Positions 14,644-21,676 of a DNA stretch of 38,350 bases are shown in pieces. Made by a program: the position numbers and the translations under genes. The notes under the pieces are model-generated. The model searched no databases. It was not told the origin of the DNA and saw nothing but the letters and a program-made list of their open reading frames with translations. Position 1 is the stretch's first letter; the number at the start of each line of letters is the position of its first letter. Source of the stretch: Bacillota bacterium (lineage in GTDB: Bacteria > Bacillota > Clostridia > Christensenellales > UMGS416); assembly GCA_023409755.1 (NCBI GenBank), contig JAEYRA010000104.1:1-38350 (forward strand). The letters are read 5' to 3'.

Positions 14644-16521
14644 TTAGCCGCAGCAGCCCCCTTCGCTGGCTGCCGGCTCCCAGGCGGCCACTTCCCGGCG
14701 CACCTCGTCGAGGTTGACCGCATCCAAGTCGTCCACAACCTTCACATAGCCGTGCAGCATTCCCATTCCGCATTCAAAGGTGAAATCCGCATCAGGGGTA
14801 AGCACCGGCGTCACCAACTCCCCGTCGGAGAGGTCCAGCGCCCCGCCCAGCTCCGGGAAGGAGACGTAGCTGTTGCAGACGTTCAGGGACTCTGCCTCAA
14901 ACCGGATTTGGAGCGGTTTGCCTCGCTCCACCACGGCGACGGCGGGCCCGTATCCTTGGTCGCTCACGGCAATGGCGACCACCTGCGTGCCGCCCGATTC
15001 CTGCGCCAGGGCGATGTCGTCGGTGGGGATGTTGCCGTTGGCGAAGGCGGGAGACAGCGCCGCTGACGCGCAGCAGCTGGCCCCGGCTTGTGCCGACAGG
15101 CCAATGGGTTCCGATTGATCGTCGGTGGCGGCGGCCACAGCCGTCTGGGCCGGCGCGGCACTGTCTGCCGCGACCACGGTGATGGTGCTGGTGATCATGC
15201 CCATCCAACAGGAGTAGGACACGGTGCCCTCCTTGGTGGGCGTGAACTCGATGACGTTGTCGCCGGGCTGCAGGGTCACCTGTTTGTCATAGGCTGGGAT
15301 GATGAGCGTGCGGTTGCAGCCGTTCAGCGTGTTGGCCTCGGCGTGCAGCGTCCACCGCACCGGGGTGGCCGCCTGCACGGTGATGGCGGGGTAGCCGGAG
15401 GACGTGAGCTCCGACGAGATTGTCTGCACACCGTCGGCGCTGTTCATTGTGGTACTGGCGGTTGCGGCGGCCGCCTGCGGCACGCCGGCAGAACCGGGCA
15501 GCAGGTTGACCCCTGAGAGCGCCAGCCCCCGGTTGACCATGACCAGACCCAGCAGCAGCACCAGCGCCGCGCTGGCTTTCATCATCACGCCGGTGAAGCG
15601 GTGGCTGAGGAGGGAGCTCAAAGCCCCCAGCCCCAGCATCAGCGGCACCGTGCCCAGGCTGAAAACGAACATCGACAGCGCGCCAGCCGCTGGGCTGCCC
15701 GTGCCCAGGGCGTAGAGCTGCATGGCCTGCAGCGGCCCGCAGGGCATCAGGCCGTTGAGCAGGCCCACGACGAACGGCCCCTTGCCCTGCCTTGCCTCGC
15801 CGGCCCTGGCCCGCAAGGCCCGGGGCAGCCGGGGGATGAGTCGGTTGACCCAGGGGAAAATGCCCAGCATGGAGATGCCCATGACCAGCAGGAACAGCCC
15901 GGACACCACCGCCACCAGCCCCCTGGCCCAGCCGGTCAGGGAGACCACCGAGCCCAGGGCCCCGACGAGCCCGCCCAATGCCGTGTAGGACACCACCCGC
16001 CCGGCGTTGTAGAGCAGGGCGGGCCGCAAGCGTGCCTTGGGGCCATCGGCCGCCAAGGGCGGTGCCACACACTGGGACAAGTTGATGCCCCCGCACATGG
16101 CCACGCAATGGACGCCCGTGAGCAACCCCACCAGAAAGAGCATGCCATAGCCCATGTTGGCATTGACCTCCGGCAGGAAGTTGCCCACGCGGGTCGTCAG
16201 CACCCAGGCCGCCAGCAGCAGCAGCGCCAGGCCGATCCATCGGTCCACCCGCAGGCGGTGCTGCCCTTGCGGGTTGGCATTGGCTCTCACTTTCTCTTGC
16301 CCGTCACCCAGGGTGTAGCCCTCTGCCTCCAGTGCGGCGGCCAACACCAGTGTGCCGGCGACCGATGGGTCGTACTCCACCTTCACCGTATTGTTGGCGA
16401 AACTGGCCTTTGCCGCCGTCACCCCATTGAGCTGTGTCAAAGTCCGCTCAATCGTACGTTCGCAGCCCACGCAGGTCATACCTTTCACGCGAAACGATCG
16501 ACTGGTGCTGTGCTTTGCCAT
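14644..16521 (-). CDS. HMA - SafE/UreH-like membrane - double cupredoxin fusion protein
   Basis: Multidomain metal-handling membrane protein of 625 residues. Residues 10-72 are a heavy-metal-associated domain with GMTCVGC (C17, C20). About 95-335 form a SafE/UreH/DsbD-like helical domain carrying GVHCVAMCGG (C139, C143) and GLMPCGPLQA (C261). Two cupredoxin-like domains follow: about 378-452 with C402, C438, M440, M442, and about 514-597 with C549, C584, M586, M588, both using the pattern CN...CxMGM. Further cysteine pairs are C483-C484 and the terminal GGCCG. I chose the ATG at 16521 (AAGGAGT seven bases upstream). It probably moves copper or another soft metal between an internal HMA site and external cupredoxin sites; the direction is unknown. 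Confidence 0.85.
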   Translation of the reverse strand: MAKHSTSRSFRVKGMTCVGCERTIERTLTQLNGVTAAKASFANNTVKVEYDPSVAGTLVLAAALEAEGYTLGDGQEKVRANANPQGQHRLRVDRWIGLALLLLAAWVLTTRVGNFLPEVNANMGYGMLFLVGLLTGVHCVAMCGGINLSQCVAPPLAADGPKARLRPALLYNAGRVVSYTALGGLVGALGSVVSLTGWARGLVAVVSGLFLLVMGISMLGIFPWVNRLIPRLPRALRARAGEARQGKGPFVVGLLNGLMPCGPLQAMQLYALGTGSPAAGALSMFVFSLGTVPLMLGLGALSSLLSHRFTGVMMKASAALVLLLGLVMVNRGLALSGVNLLPGSAGVPQAAAATASTTMNSADGVQTISSELTSSGYPAITVQAATPVRWTLHAEANTLNGCNRTLIIPAYDKQVTLQPGDNVIEFTPTKEGTVSYSCWMGMITSTITVVAADSAAPAQTAVAAATDDQSEPIGLSAQAGASCCASAALSPAFANGNIPTDDIALAQESGGTQVVAIAVSDQGYGPAVAVVERGKPLQIRFEAESLNVCNSYVSFPELGGALDLSDGELVTPVLTPDADFTFECGMGMLHGYVKVVDDLDAVNLDEVRREVAAWEPAASEGGCCG

Positions 16522-16739
16522 GCGAACACTCCTTCCAACCGCAGTTGTGTTCACCATACGCCAAAATTGTGTGGATTTTATGGAGTAATTTCATAAGGAC
16601 ACGCAGCGCTTTTTCGCACCGGAAGAAATCATTGCCGCCGCCATCTGGTTTGCCATTCCCTGTTTGTCCATCAATTGCCATCGTCATGCCATTGCCGCGC
16701 GAACATACTAAGGACGATCAAAAAAAGGAAGTGGAAGCG

Positions 16740-17822
16740 ATGGGCAAGGGATGGAAGACGGCGGCAGTGTTGTTGGCGGTGCTGCTGGCAGGGTGTGGCA
16801 GCCCCGCCAACAGCGGTGCGACCGCATCGCCTACGGCGACGGTGGAACAGAACCTCGACACGGAGCCGGAGCGTGTCAGCACCATTCTGCCGGCCTCCGG
16901 CATCCCCTCGGTGGTGGAGAAGGTGTCCCCCGCTGTGGTGGGGTTGGCGGTCACCGTGGCCTCAGCACAAAGCGGCCAGACGGTGGAGGGCCTGGGTTCC
17001 GGCGTCATTGTGGACAGCAAGGGGTACATCCTGACGAACAACCACGTGGTGGGCAATGCTGACACCATCACCGTCGTCATGGAGGACGGCAGCCAGCTGC
17101 CGGGCCGCAACCTGTGGACCGACGCGGCTCTTGACCTGGCGGTGGTCAAGGTGGACGCCGATGGCGCCTTGCCCTATGCCCAAATGGGTTCCTCCCAGAG
17201 CCTGAGGGTGGGGGACACCGTCGTTGCCATCGGCACGCCGCTGACACTCAACTTCCAGCACACGGTGACGGCGGGTATCGTGTCGGCCCTGCGCCGCACA
17301 CTGAAGGTGCCCACCGACGGCGGGCTCTCGTTTATGGAGGAGCTCATCCAATCCGACGCGCCCATCAACCCCGGTAACTCCGGCGGGCCCCTGTGTGACA
17401 GCGCCGGCAGGGTCGTTGGCATCAACACCCTGAAGGTGACCGAAGCCGAGGGCATTGGCTTTGCCATTCCCATTGAGGTGGCCGAACCCATTGTGGAGCG
17501 CATTAAGAAAGACGGCACATACACTACACCCTACGTGGGGCTCTTTACCATTGATGGCGAGATCGCCCGCTACTACGGCGAGACGGCGGTGACCGGGGGG
17601 GTGCTCGTCATCAACGTGGATCCCGATGGGCCCGGGGCAGCGGCGGGCTTCCAGCAGGGTGACCTGCTGACCCATCTCGACGGCCAGACGGTGGATACCG
17701 TGCTCAAGATGCGCCAGGTGCTTTACGCCCATAAACCCGGTGAGCAGATTGCCGCGCGATGGGAGCGAAACGGCAGGGTGAACGAGACTGCCATTGCCCT
17801 TACCAGCAAGCCGGTGGAATAG
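16740..17822 (+). CDS. HtrA/DegP-family serine protease, lipoprotein form
   Basis: Extracytoplasmic quality-control serine protease of 360 residues. The N-terminus is a lipoprotein signal with lipobox LLAGC (C19), so the mature protein would be anchored outside the membrane by lipid rather than by the usual transmembrane helix of Gram-positive HtrAs. After a Ser/Thr/Ala linker, the trypsin-like domain has the triad H102 (TNNHVV), D132 (ALDLAVV) and S214 (NPGNSGGPL). A single PDZ domain occupies about 268-355 (GVLVINVDPDGPGAAAGFQQGDLL). The ATG at 16740 is nine bases after AAGGAAG; the frame runs upstream across the divergent promoter region but that part is not coding. Confidence 0.92.
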   Translation: MGKGWKTAAVLLAVLLAGCGSPANSGATASPTATVEQNLDTEPERVSTILPASGIPSVVEKVSPAVVGLAVTVASAQSGQTVEGLGSGVIVDSKGYILTNNHVVGNADTITVVMEDGSQLPGRNLWTDAALDLAVVKVDADGALPYAQMGSSQSLRVGDTVVAIGTPLTLNFQHTVTAGIVSALRRTLKVPTDGGLSFMEELIQSDAPINPGNSGGPLCDSAGRVVGINTLKVTEAEGIGFAIPIEVAEPIVERIKKDGTYTTPYVGLFTIDGEIARYYGETAVTGGVLVINVDPDGPGAAAGFQQGDLLTHLDGQTVDTVLKMRQVLYAHKPGEQIAARWERNGRVNETAIALTSKPVE

Positions 17823-17997
17823 GTTGCCCTGGATGGGCAACCAATCGAACACGCCGTGGGTGCATTGCGCCAGCAATGCACCAGCCACGTGAGGTGGCGT
17901 AAGGCGTGTTCGGCACCCAACGAAGGAAAAAACGGTACAGCCCTGGATTGATTGCCAATGGACACGCCGTGAGGGCGACGCCAAGCGTCGCCCTCAC
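17822..17997 (+). repeat. Structured intergenic region E: two diverged direct units with hairpins and a three-way junction
   Basis: Starting at the last base of the htrA stop there are four pairings. An 8-bp hairpin lies at 17822-17842 (GGTTGCCC/GGGCAACC). A 10-bp closing stem CGAACACGCC (17846-17855) / GGCGTGTTCG (17903-17912) encloses a 10-bp hairpin with loop GCCA (17859-17882) and a 5-bp hairpin (17884-17898). A perfect 13-bp hairpin GTGAGGGCGACGC/GCGTCGCCCTCAC with loop CAA lies at 17969-17997. A leader of the form CCCTGGAT...CCAAT.G.ACACGCCGTG occurs twice (17827-17858 and 17941-17971), each time running into a different hairpin. The remaining bases to 18081 show nothing I can name. Confidence 0.7.
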
Positions 17998-18081
17998 TTA
18001 GGTTATCAACATTCCCATTTCCTTGAGCCTTTCACGTTTTTCCGTCCTTTGGCCATACACTTCCGGGTGAGCATCGCTGCC

Positions 18082-18111
18082 TTGACAGAAAAAAGACACC
18101 GCGTCTATACT
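18082..18111 (+). promoter_or_regulatory. Sigma-A promoter of the DMT transporter gene
   Basis: TTGACA (18082-18087), an 18-nt spacer and TATACT (18106-18111), 44 bp before the start codon. Confidence 0.7.
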
Positions 18112-18155
18112 CAATCATTATGCGCCAGTGACGGCGCGGACGAGGGAGGGGCATT

Positions 18156-19100
18156 ATGCGCGGCAGGGCTTACGGGGCGGCAGCGGCTTCGGCGTTGATT
18201 TGGGGGTTGTCGTTCCTGTTTACCAAGCGGGCGCTGGGGGTGCTCACCACGTTCCAATTGCTGGGCGGACGGTTTCTGCTGGCGGCGGGCACGATGGTGT
18301 TGCTGGCGGCACTGCGGGTCATTCGGGTCAACCTCACCTGGCCGAAGCTCAAACTGCTGCTGCCGGTGGCGTTGCTGCAGCCCATTGTCTACTTCCTGTG
18401 CGAGACGGCCGGCGTGCGCCTGGTGACCACTGCCGAGGCCGGCATCATGATCGCCCTGGTACCGGTGGCGGTGTCGCTGTGCGCGGCGCTGCTGCTGGGG
18501 GAGCGCCTGCGGCCCCTGCATTGGGCGTCGGTGCTGCTTTCGGTGGCCGGCGCGGCGGTGATGGCCGCCCAGGGCCTGGGCGGGCAGGGCGGCAACCGGC
18601 TGCTGGGATACTTGGCGCTGTTGGGCGCGGTGGTGGCGGCGGGTCTTTTCAATCCCCTGGTCAAGCGCGCCTCTGCGCTGGCCTCCTCGGTGGAGACGAC
18701 CTTCGTCATGATGGCCGTGGGGGCGGTGGTGTTCCCCGTGGTGGGCGTGGTGCAGGCGGCCGCGGCGGGGGAGGTTGGTGCGTTTTTCACCGGCATGTTC
18801 CCGCGGGAGGCCATTGGCAGCCTGCTGTACCTGGGTGTGGTGTCGTCGGTGCTGGCGTTCCTGTGCCAGAACTGGGCCATCGCCCGGCTGTCGCCCAGCG
18901 TGGTGGGCACCTTCGTCAACCTGACGCCGGTGGTGACGGTGCTGGCCGGCGTGCTGGCCAACGGCGAGCGATTGGCTGGCTTGCAGTACGTGGGTGCAGC
19001 GCTCATCTTTGTGGGCATCTGGGGAGCCACCCGGGGCCACAGCAAGACAGCCGCTGCGCAGACCGGTGACGGGGGGCCGGATGCCGCGCTGCAGGGTTAA
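18156..19100 (+). CDS. EamA/DMT-superfamily transporter
   Basis: Integral membrane permease of 314 residues with about ten transmembrane helices in two EamA repeats (roughly 5-137 and 149-288). The first repeat begins AASALIWGLSFLFTKRAL and closes with GERLRPLHWASVLLSVAGA. The second ends GTFVNLTPVVTVLAGVLANGERL and GAALIFVGIWGA; the matching ends of the two halves are the family signature. Members usually export metabolites, amino acids or drugs; the substrate here is unknown. GGGAGG precedes the ATG. It stands alone between the structured region E and the SCIFF promoter. Confidence 0.9.
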   Translation: MRGRAYGAAAASALIWGLSFLFTKRALGVLTTFQLLGGRFLLAAGTMVLLAALRVIRVNLTWPKLKLLLPVALLQPIVYFLCETAGVRLVTTAEAGIMIALVPVAVSLCAALLLGERLRPLHWASVLLSVAGAAVMAAQGLGGQGGNRLLGYLALLGAVVAAGLFNPLVKRASALASSVETTFVMMAVGAVVFPVVGVVQAAAAGEVGAFFTGMFPREAIGSLLYLGVVSSVLAFLCQNWAIARLSPSVVGTFVNLTPVVTVLAGVLANGERLAGLQYVGAALIFVGIWGATRGHSKTAAAQTGDGGPDAALQG

Positions 19101-19197
19101 AGTCTCCATCGCCCACTGACTGGCGCTTGCGACCATTTGCACGAGGGAACACATTTCGATCCGTCTGTGGCCTTGGAGAGTGACAGTTGCGACCGCC

Positions 19198-19226
19198 TTG
19201 ATTCCGGCCCCAGGATAGGGTATACT
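19198..19226 (+). promoter_or_regulatory. Sigma-A promoter of the SCIFF operon
   Basis: TTGATT (19198-19203), a 17-nt spacer and TATACT (19221-19226), giving a leader of about 25 nt before the SCIFF start. Confidence 0.7.
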
Positions 19227-19259
19227 ACATCGGATGAATGGTTATGGGAGGAATGAAAC

Positions 19260-19397
19260 GTGAAGCATATCGTGACTGTTGCCAAGGGATGCCTGAAGGA
19301 CACCGCCGGCCGCGGCTGCGGACAGTGCCAGGCCAGCTGCCAGTCGGCCTGCAAGACGTCCTGCACGGTGGGCAACCAGAGCTGCGAGAAGAAGTAG
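19260..19397 (+). CDS. scfA: Six-cysteine ranthipeptide precursor SCIFF
   Basis: Ribosomal peptide precursor of 45 residues, the substrate of the adjacent radical-SAM maturase, which installs thioether links from cysteines to residue backbones in this family. The start is GTG at 19260, seven bases after GGGAGGA. The C-terminal core CQSACKTSCTVGNQSCEKK is nearly invariant in the family. Cysteines are at 20, 23, 27, 31, 35 and 42, the canonical six, plus an additional C11 in AKGCLKDTAG, making seven. The function of SCIFF is unknown, though it is widespread in Clostridia. It is short and begins with GTG, so automated callers may miss it. A partial terminator separates it from the maturase. Confidence 0.95.
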   Translation: MKHIVTVAKGCLKDTAGRGCGQCQASCQSACKTSCTVGNQSCEKK

Positions 19398-19422
19398 TTC
19401 GACCGCAAACGAGGAACCCCAG

Positions 19423-19455
19423 GCAGCAGCAGCCGATGGGCTGGTGCTGCTTTTG
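19423..19455 (+). terminator. Intercistronic terminator/attenuator between scfA and scfB
   Basis: GCAGCAGCAGCC (19423-19434) pairs with GGCTGGTGCTGC (19439-19450) with one mismatch across loop GATG, followed by TTTTGTGTTG. The maturase ribosome site begins six bases later, so partial read-through would give more peptide mRNA than maturase mRNA. Confidence 0.65.
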
Positions 19456-19479
19456 TGTTGAGGAGGAGAGGGGACAGGA

Positions 19480-20844
19480 ATGGTTCATACCTTTGCCTAT
19501 GAAGACCTGTGGCTGGCGCTGGACGAGTACAGCGGCGCGGTGCATGTGCTGGATGACAACGCCCACCGGGCGGTGACACGCCTGGCCGAAGGCGTGCCCG
19601 CCAGCGAAGTGGCTGACGAGCTCGCCGCCACCATCGGCCGGCAGGACGCCGACGAGCTGCTGGCGGAAATTGAGGCCCTGCGGGCCGACGGCCAGCTCTT
19701 TGCGCCGGAGCCGGAGCTCACGCTGCCCCATGTGGAGGGCGAAATTAAGGCGCTGTGCCTGCACGCGGCGCACGACTGTGACCTGCGGTGCACCTATTGC
19801 TTTGCCGCCACCGGCAGCTTCCACGGCGGCCGGTCGCTCATGACGGCGGAGGTGGGCCGTGCGGCTCTCGATTTCCTCTTTGCGCGCAGCGGCAGCCGGA
19901 ACGTGCTGGAAGTGGACTTCTTCGGCGGGGAACCGCTGCTCAACTTCCCCATGGTGAAGGAAACGGTGGCTTACGGCCGCGAGCTGGAGCGCAAAACCGG
20001 CAAGCGGGTGCGCTTCACGCTGACGACCAACGGCATGGGCCTGACTGACGAGGTGGGCGAGTTCCTGAACCGCGAGATGTACAACGTCGTCATCTCCATC
20101 GATGGCCGGCCCGAGGTGCACGACGCCCTGCGCAAAACCGTATCAGGCGATGGCAGCCATGCCACCATCCTGGCGAACGCCAAGCGCTTCGTTGCCACCC
20201 GTGGTGACAAAAGCTATTATGTGCGTGGCACCTTCACCAACCGCAACCTTGATTTTGCCGACGACGTGCTGTACCTGGCCGACCAAGGCTTTGGCAACGT
20301 CTCGGTGGAGCCGGCGGTGCTGGACAGCCGCTCGCCTCTGGCGCTGGGCACCGAGCATCTGGACGCCATCCTGGTGGAGTATGGCCGGCTGGCCCAGCTG
20401 ATGGCCACCCGCCGGCGGGAGGGCAGGAACTTCCTGTTCTTCCACTTCAACATCGATTTCGGCGGCGGCCCCTGCGTGTACAAACGCCTTTCGGGCTGCG
20501 GGGCCGGCAGCGAATACCTGGCCGTCACCCCCCAGGGGGATCTCTACCCCTGCCATCAGTTCGTGGGGGAGCCGCAGTTCCTTCTGGGTAACGTCATGAC
20601 CGGCGAACTCGACACCACGCGGATGAAGCCCTTCCGCCGGGACCCGGCGGTGGAGCTGGAGAAGTGCCGCAGCTGCTGGGCCAAGATGTACTGCGGCGGC
20701 GGGTGTGCCGCCAACGCCTGGCATCAAAACGGCAATCTCAACGAACCCTATGACCTGGAGTGCCGCATGGAGCGCCGCCGGGTCGAGTGCGCCGCCGGCC
20801 TGTGGGCACAGCAGGCCATGGAGCAAAACACCGGAAAGGAATAG
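19480..20844 (+). CDS. scfB: SCIFF peptide maturase, radical SAM/SPASM thioether-forming enzyme
   Basis: Radical SAM peptide maturase of 454 residues. About 1-85 form a peptide-binding (RRE-like) domain. The radical SAM core begins with C100, C104 and C107 in HDCDLRCTYCFA (CX3CX2C), followed by FFGGEPLLN (the SAM-binding GGE motif) and the TTNGMGL strand. The C-terminal SPASM region supplies cysteines for two auxiliary Fe-S clusters: GCGAGSEYLAVTPQGDLYPCHQF, CRSCWAKMYCGGGCAAN and CRMERRRVEC. All motifs are intact. It lies 82 bp after the precursor behind its own AGGAGGAG site. The enzyme is expected to be cytoplasmic and oxygen-sensitive. Confidence 0.95.
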   Translation: MVHTFAYEDLWLALDEYSGAVHVLDDNAHRAVTRLAEGVPASEVADELAATIGRQDADELLAEIEALRADGQLFAPEPELTLPHVEGEIKALCLHAAHDCDLRCTYCFAATGSFHGGRSLMTAEVGRAALDFLFARSGSRNVLEVDFFGGEPLLNFPMVKETVAYGRELERKTGKRVRFTLTTNGMGLTDEVGEFLNREMYNVVISIDGRPEVHDALRKTVSGDGSHATILANAKRFVATRGDKSYYVRGTFTNRNLDFADDVLYLADQGFGNVSVEPAVLDSRSPLALGTEHLDAILVEYGRLAQLMATRRREGRNFLFFHFNIDFGGGPCVYKRLSGCGAGSEYLAVTPQGDLYPCHQFVGEPQFLLGNVMTGELDTTRMKPFRRDPAVELEKCRSCWAKMYCGGGCAANAWHQNGNLNEPYDLECRMERRRVECAAGLWAQQAMEQNTGKE

Positions 20845-20847
20845 CAG

Positions 20848-21327
20848 ATGAGCAAGGTACGCATCCATCCCTCCGCCGTCGTCATGGGCGATGTCAAGTT
20901 TGCCGACGGCGTCAACGTGTGGCCCAATGCTGTCATTCGCGCCGACCTCGCGCCGGTGGAGATGGGCGAGGGCAGTAACCTCCAGGACTGTGCGGTCATC
21001 CACGTCAGCCCCGGGGTGCCCACCGTCATTGGTCGGGGGGTCACCATCGGCCACAACGCCACCGTGCACGCCTGCACCATCGGTGACAATACCCTCATCG
21101 GCATGGGCGCTACGATTCTCGACGGGGCAGTCATCGGGGCCAATTCCATCGTGGGGGCCGGTGCGGTCGTCTCCCCCAACACCCAGGTGCCGGAGGGCAG
21201 CCTGGTGCTGGGCGTGCCTGCGCTGGTGAAGCGCCCCACCCGGCCCGAGGAGCACGCCGCCAACCGCCAGAACGCCGAGGAATACCTGGAGCTGGCCGCC
21301 AAGTGGCTGCCAGAAGAAGACCGGTAA
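20848..21327 (+). CDS. Gamma-class carbonic anhydrase-like hexapeptide-repeat protein
   Basis: Left-handed beta-helix protein of 159 residues in the gamma-carbonic anhydrase/YrdA group. Hexapeptide repeats run over about 8-125 (IGRGVTIGHNATVHACTIGDNTLIGMGATI). The three zinc ligands of the family are present as H52, H69 and H74, with the conserved R31/D33 pair in VIRADLAPVEMG. It is likely a trimer with the metal between subunits. It begins four bases after scfB and may share its transcript. Many members of this group show little or no measured anhydrase activity, so the reaction is not certain. Confidence 0.88.
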   Translation: MSKVRIHPSAVVMGDVKFADGVNVWPNAVIRADLAPVEMGEGSNLQDCAVIHVSPGVPTVIGRGVTIGHNATVHACTIGDNTLIGMGATILDGAVIGANSIVGAGAVVSPNTQVPEGSLVLGVPALVKRPTRPEEHAANRQNAEEYLELAAKWLPEEDR

Positions 21328-21354
21328 GTACCCCCGCCCAAGAAAGCAGACAAC

Positions 21355-21385
21355 AAACGGCCAGCGCAACCAGCGCTGGCCGTTT
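21355..21385. terminator. Bidirectional terminator hairpin between convergent genes
   Basis: A perfect 13-bp stem (AAACGGCCAGCGC / GCGCTGGCCGTTT) with loop AACCA, 27 bp after the carbonic-anhydrase stop. GTTT follows on the plus strand and TTTGTTGT on the minus strand. Confidence 0.75.
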
Positions 21386-21414
21386 CAGAATATCAACAAA
21401 CCTCCGGAACGGAC

Positions 21415-21673
21415 TAAGGGGGATGAACCTCCCGACGATTCATTCGTCGGGAGGACAGGCGAAGTCAGCGCGAGTAGAAGAGAAAGTCCCGCCCGAAGGC
21501 GCAACGTATCTTTAGAAACCCGTATGAAAACTATAGCCTGAGATCGGTCGGCGACATGTGCGGCGACCGATCTGGCCACAACGAGAACAAGCTGTCAGAA
21601 TCGCGGCTGTCGCAATAGCGGCAGACGCGAAAGGCTGTCCAAATCGCGAACGTCGCCGTAGCGGCGTACGCGA
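21415..21673 (+). repeat. Composite hairpin repeat, copy B (most complete)
   Basis: In order: TAAGGGGGATGAA; an 11-bp hairpin with loop TTCAT (21428-21454); a variable stretch; the block GGCGCAACGTATCTTTAGAA; a 10-bp hairpin AGATCGGTCG/CGACCGATCT around GCGACATGTGCGG (21541-21573); then two tandem 42-43-nt units, each with a 13-nt-arm hairpin (21601-21630 and 21644-21673). The first 40 bases match copy C with one difference. The last arm ends just before the stop of the convergent ABC-F gene. Confidence 0.75.
21601..21673 (+). repeat. Tandem pair of 13-nt-arm hairpins (B1, B2)
   Basis: B1 pairs TCGCGGCTGTCGC with GCGGCAGACGCGA (loop AATA); B2 pairs TCGCGAACGTCGC with GCGGCGTACGCGA (loop CGTA). 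Each has 11 Watson-Crick pairs, one mismatch at position 6 and a T.G wobble at position 10. Each is preceded by a near-identical AAG(G)CTGTC leader. Confidence 0.75.
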
Positions 21674-21676
21674 ATC

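Noticed and set aside
21385..21579. Small open frames with similar products near 21.4 and 31.7 kb, on both strands, that look like a conserved micropeptide family
   Set aside because: The likeness comes from the shared nucleotide repeat and is present in several frames and both strands; no ribosome site or codon bias supports translation.
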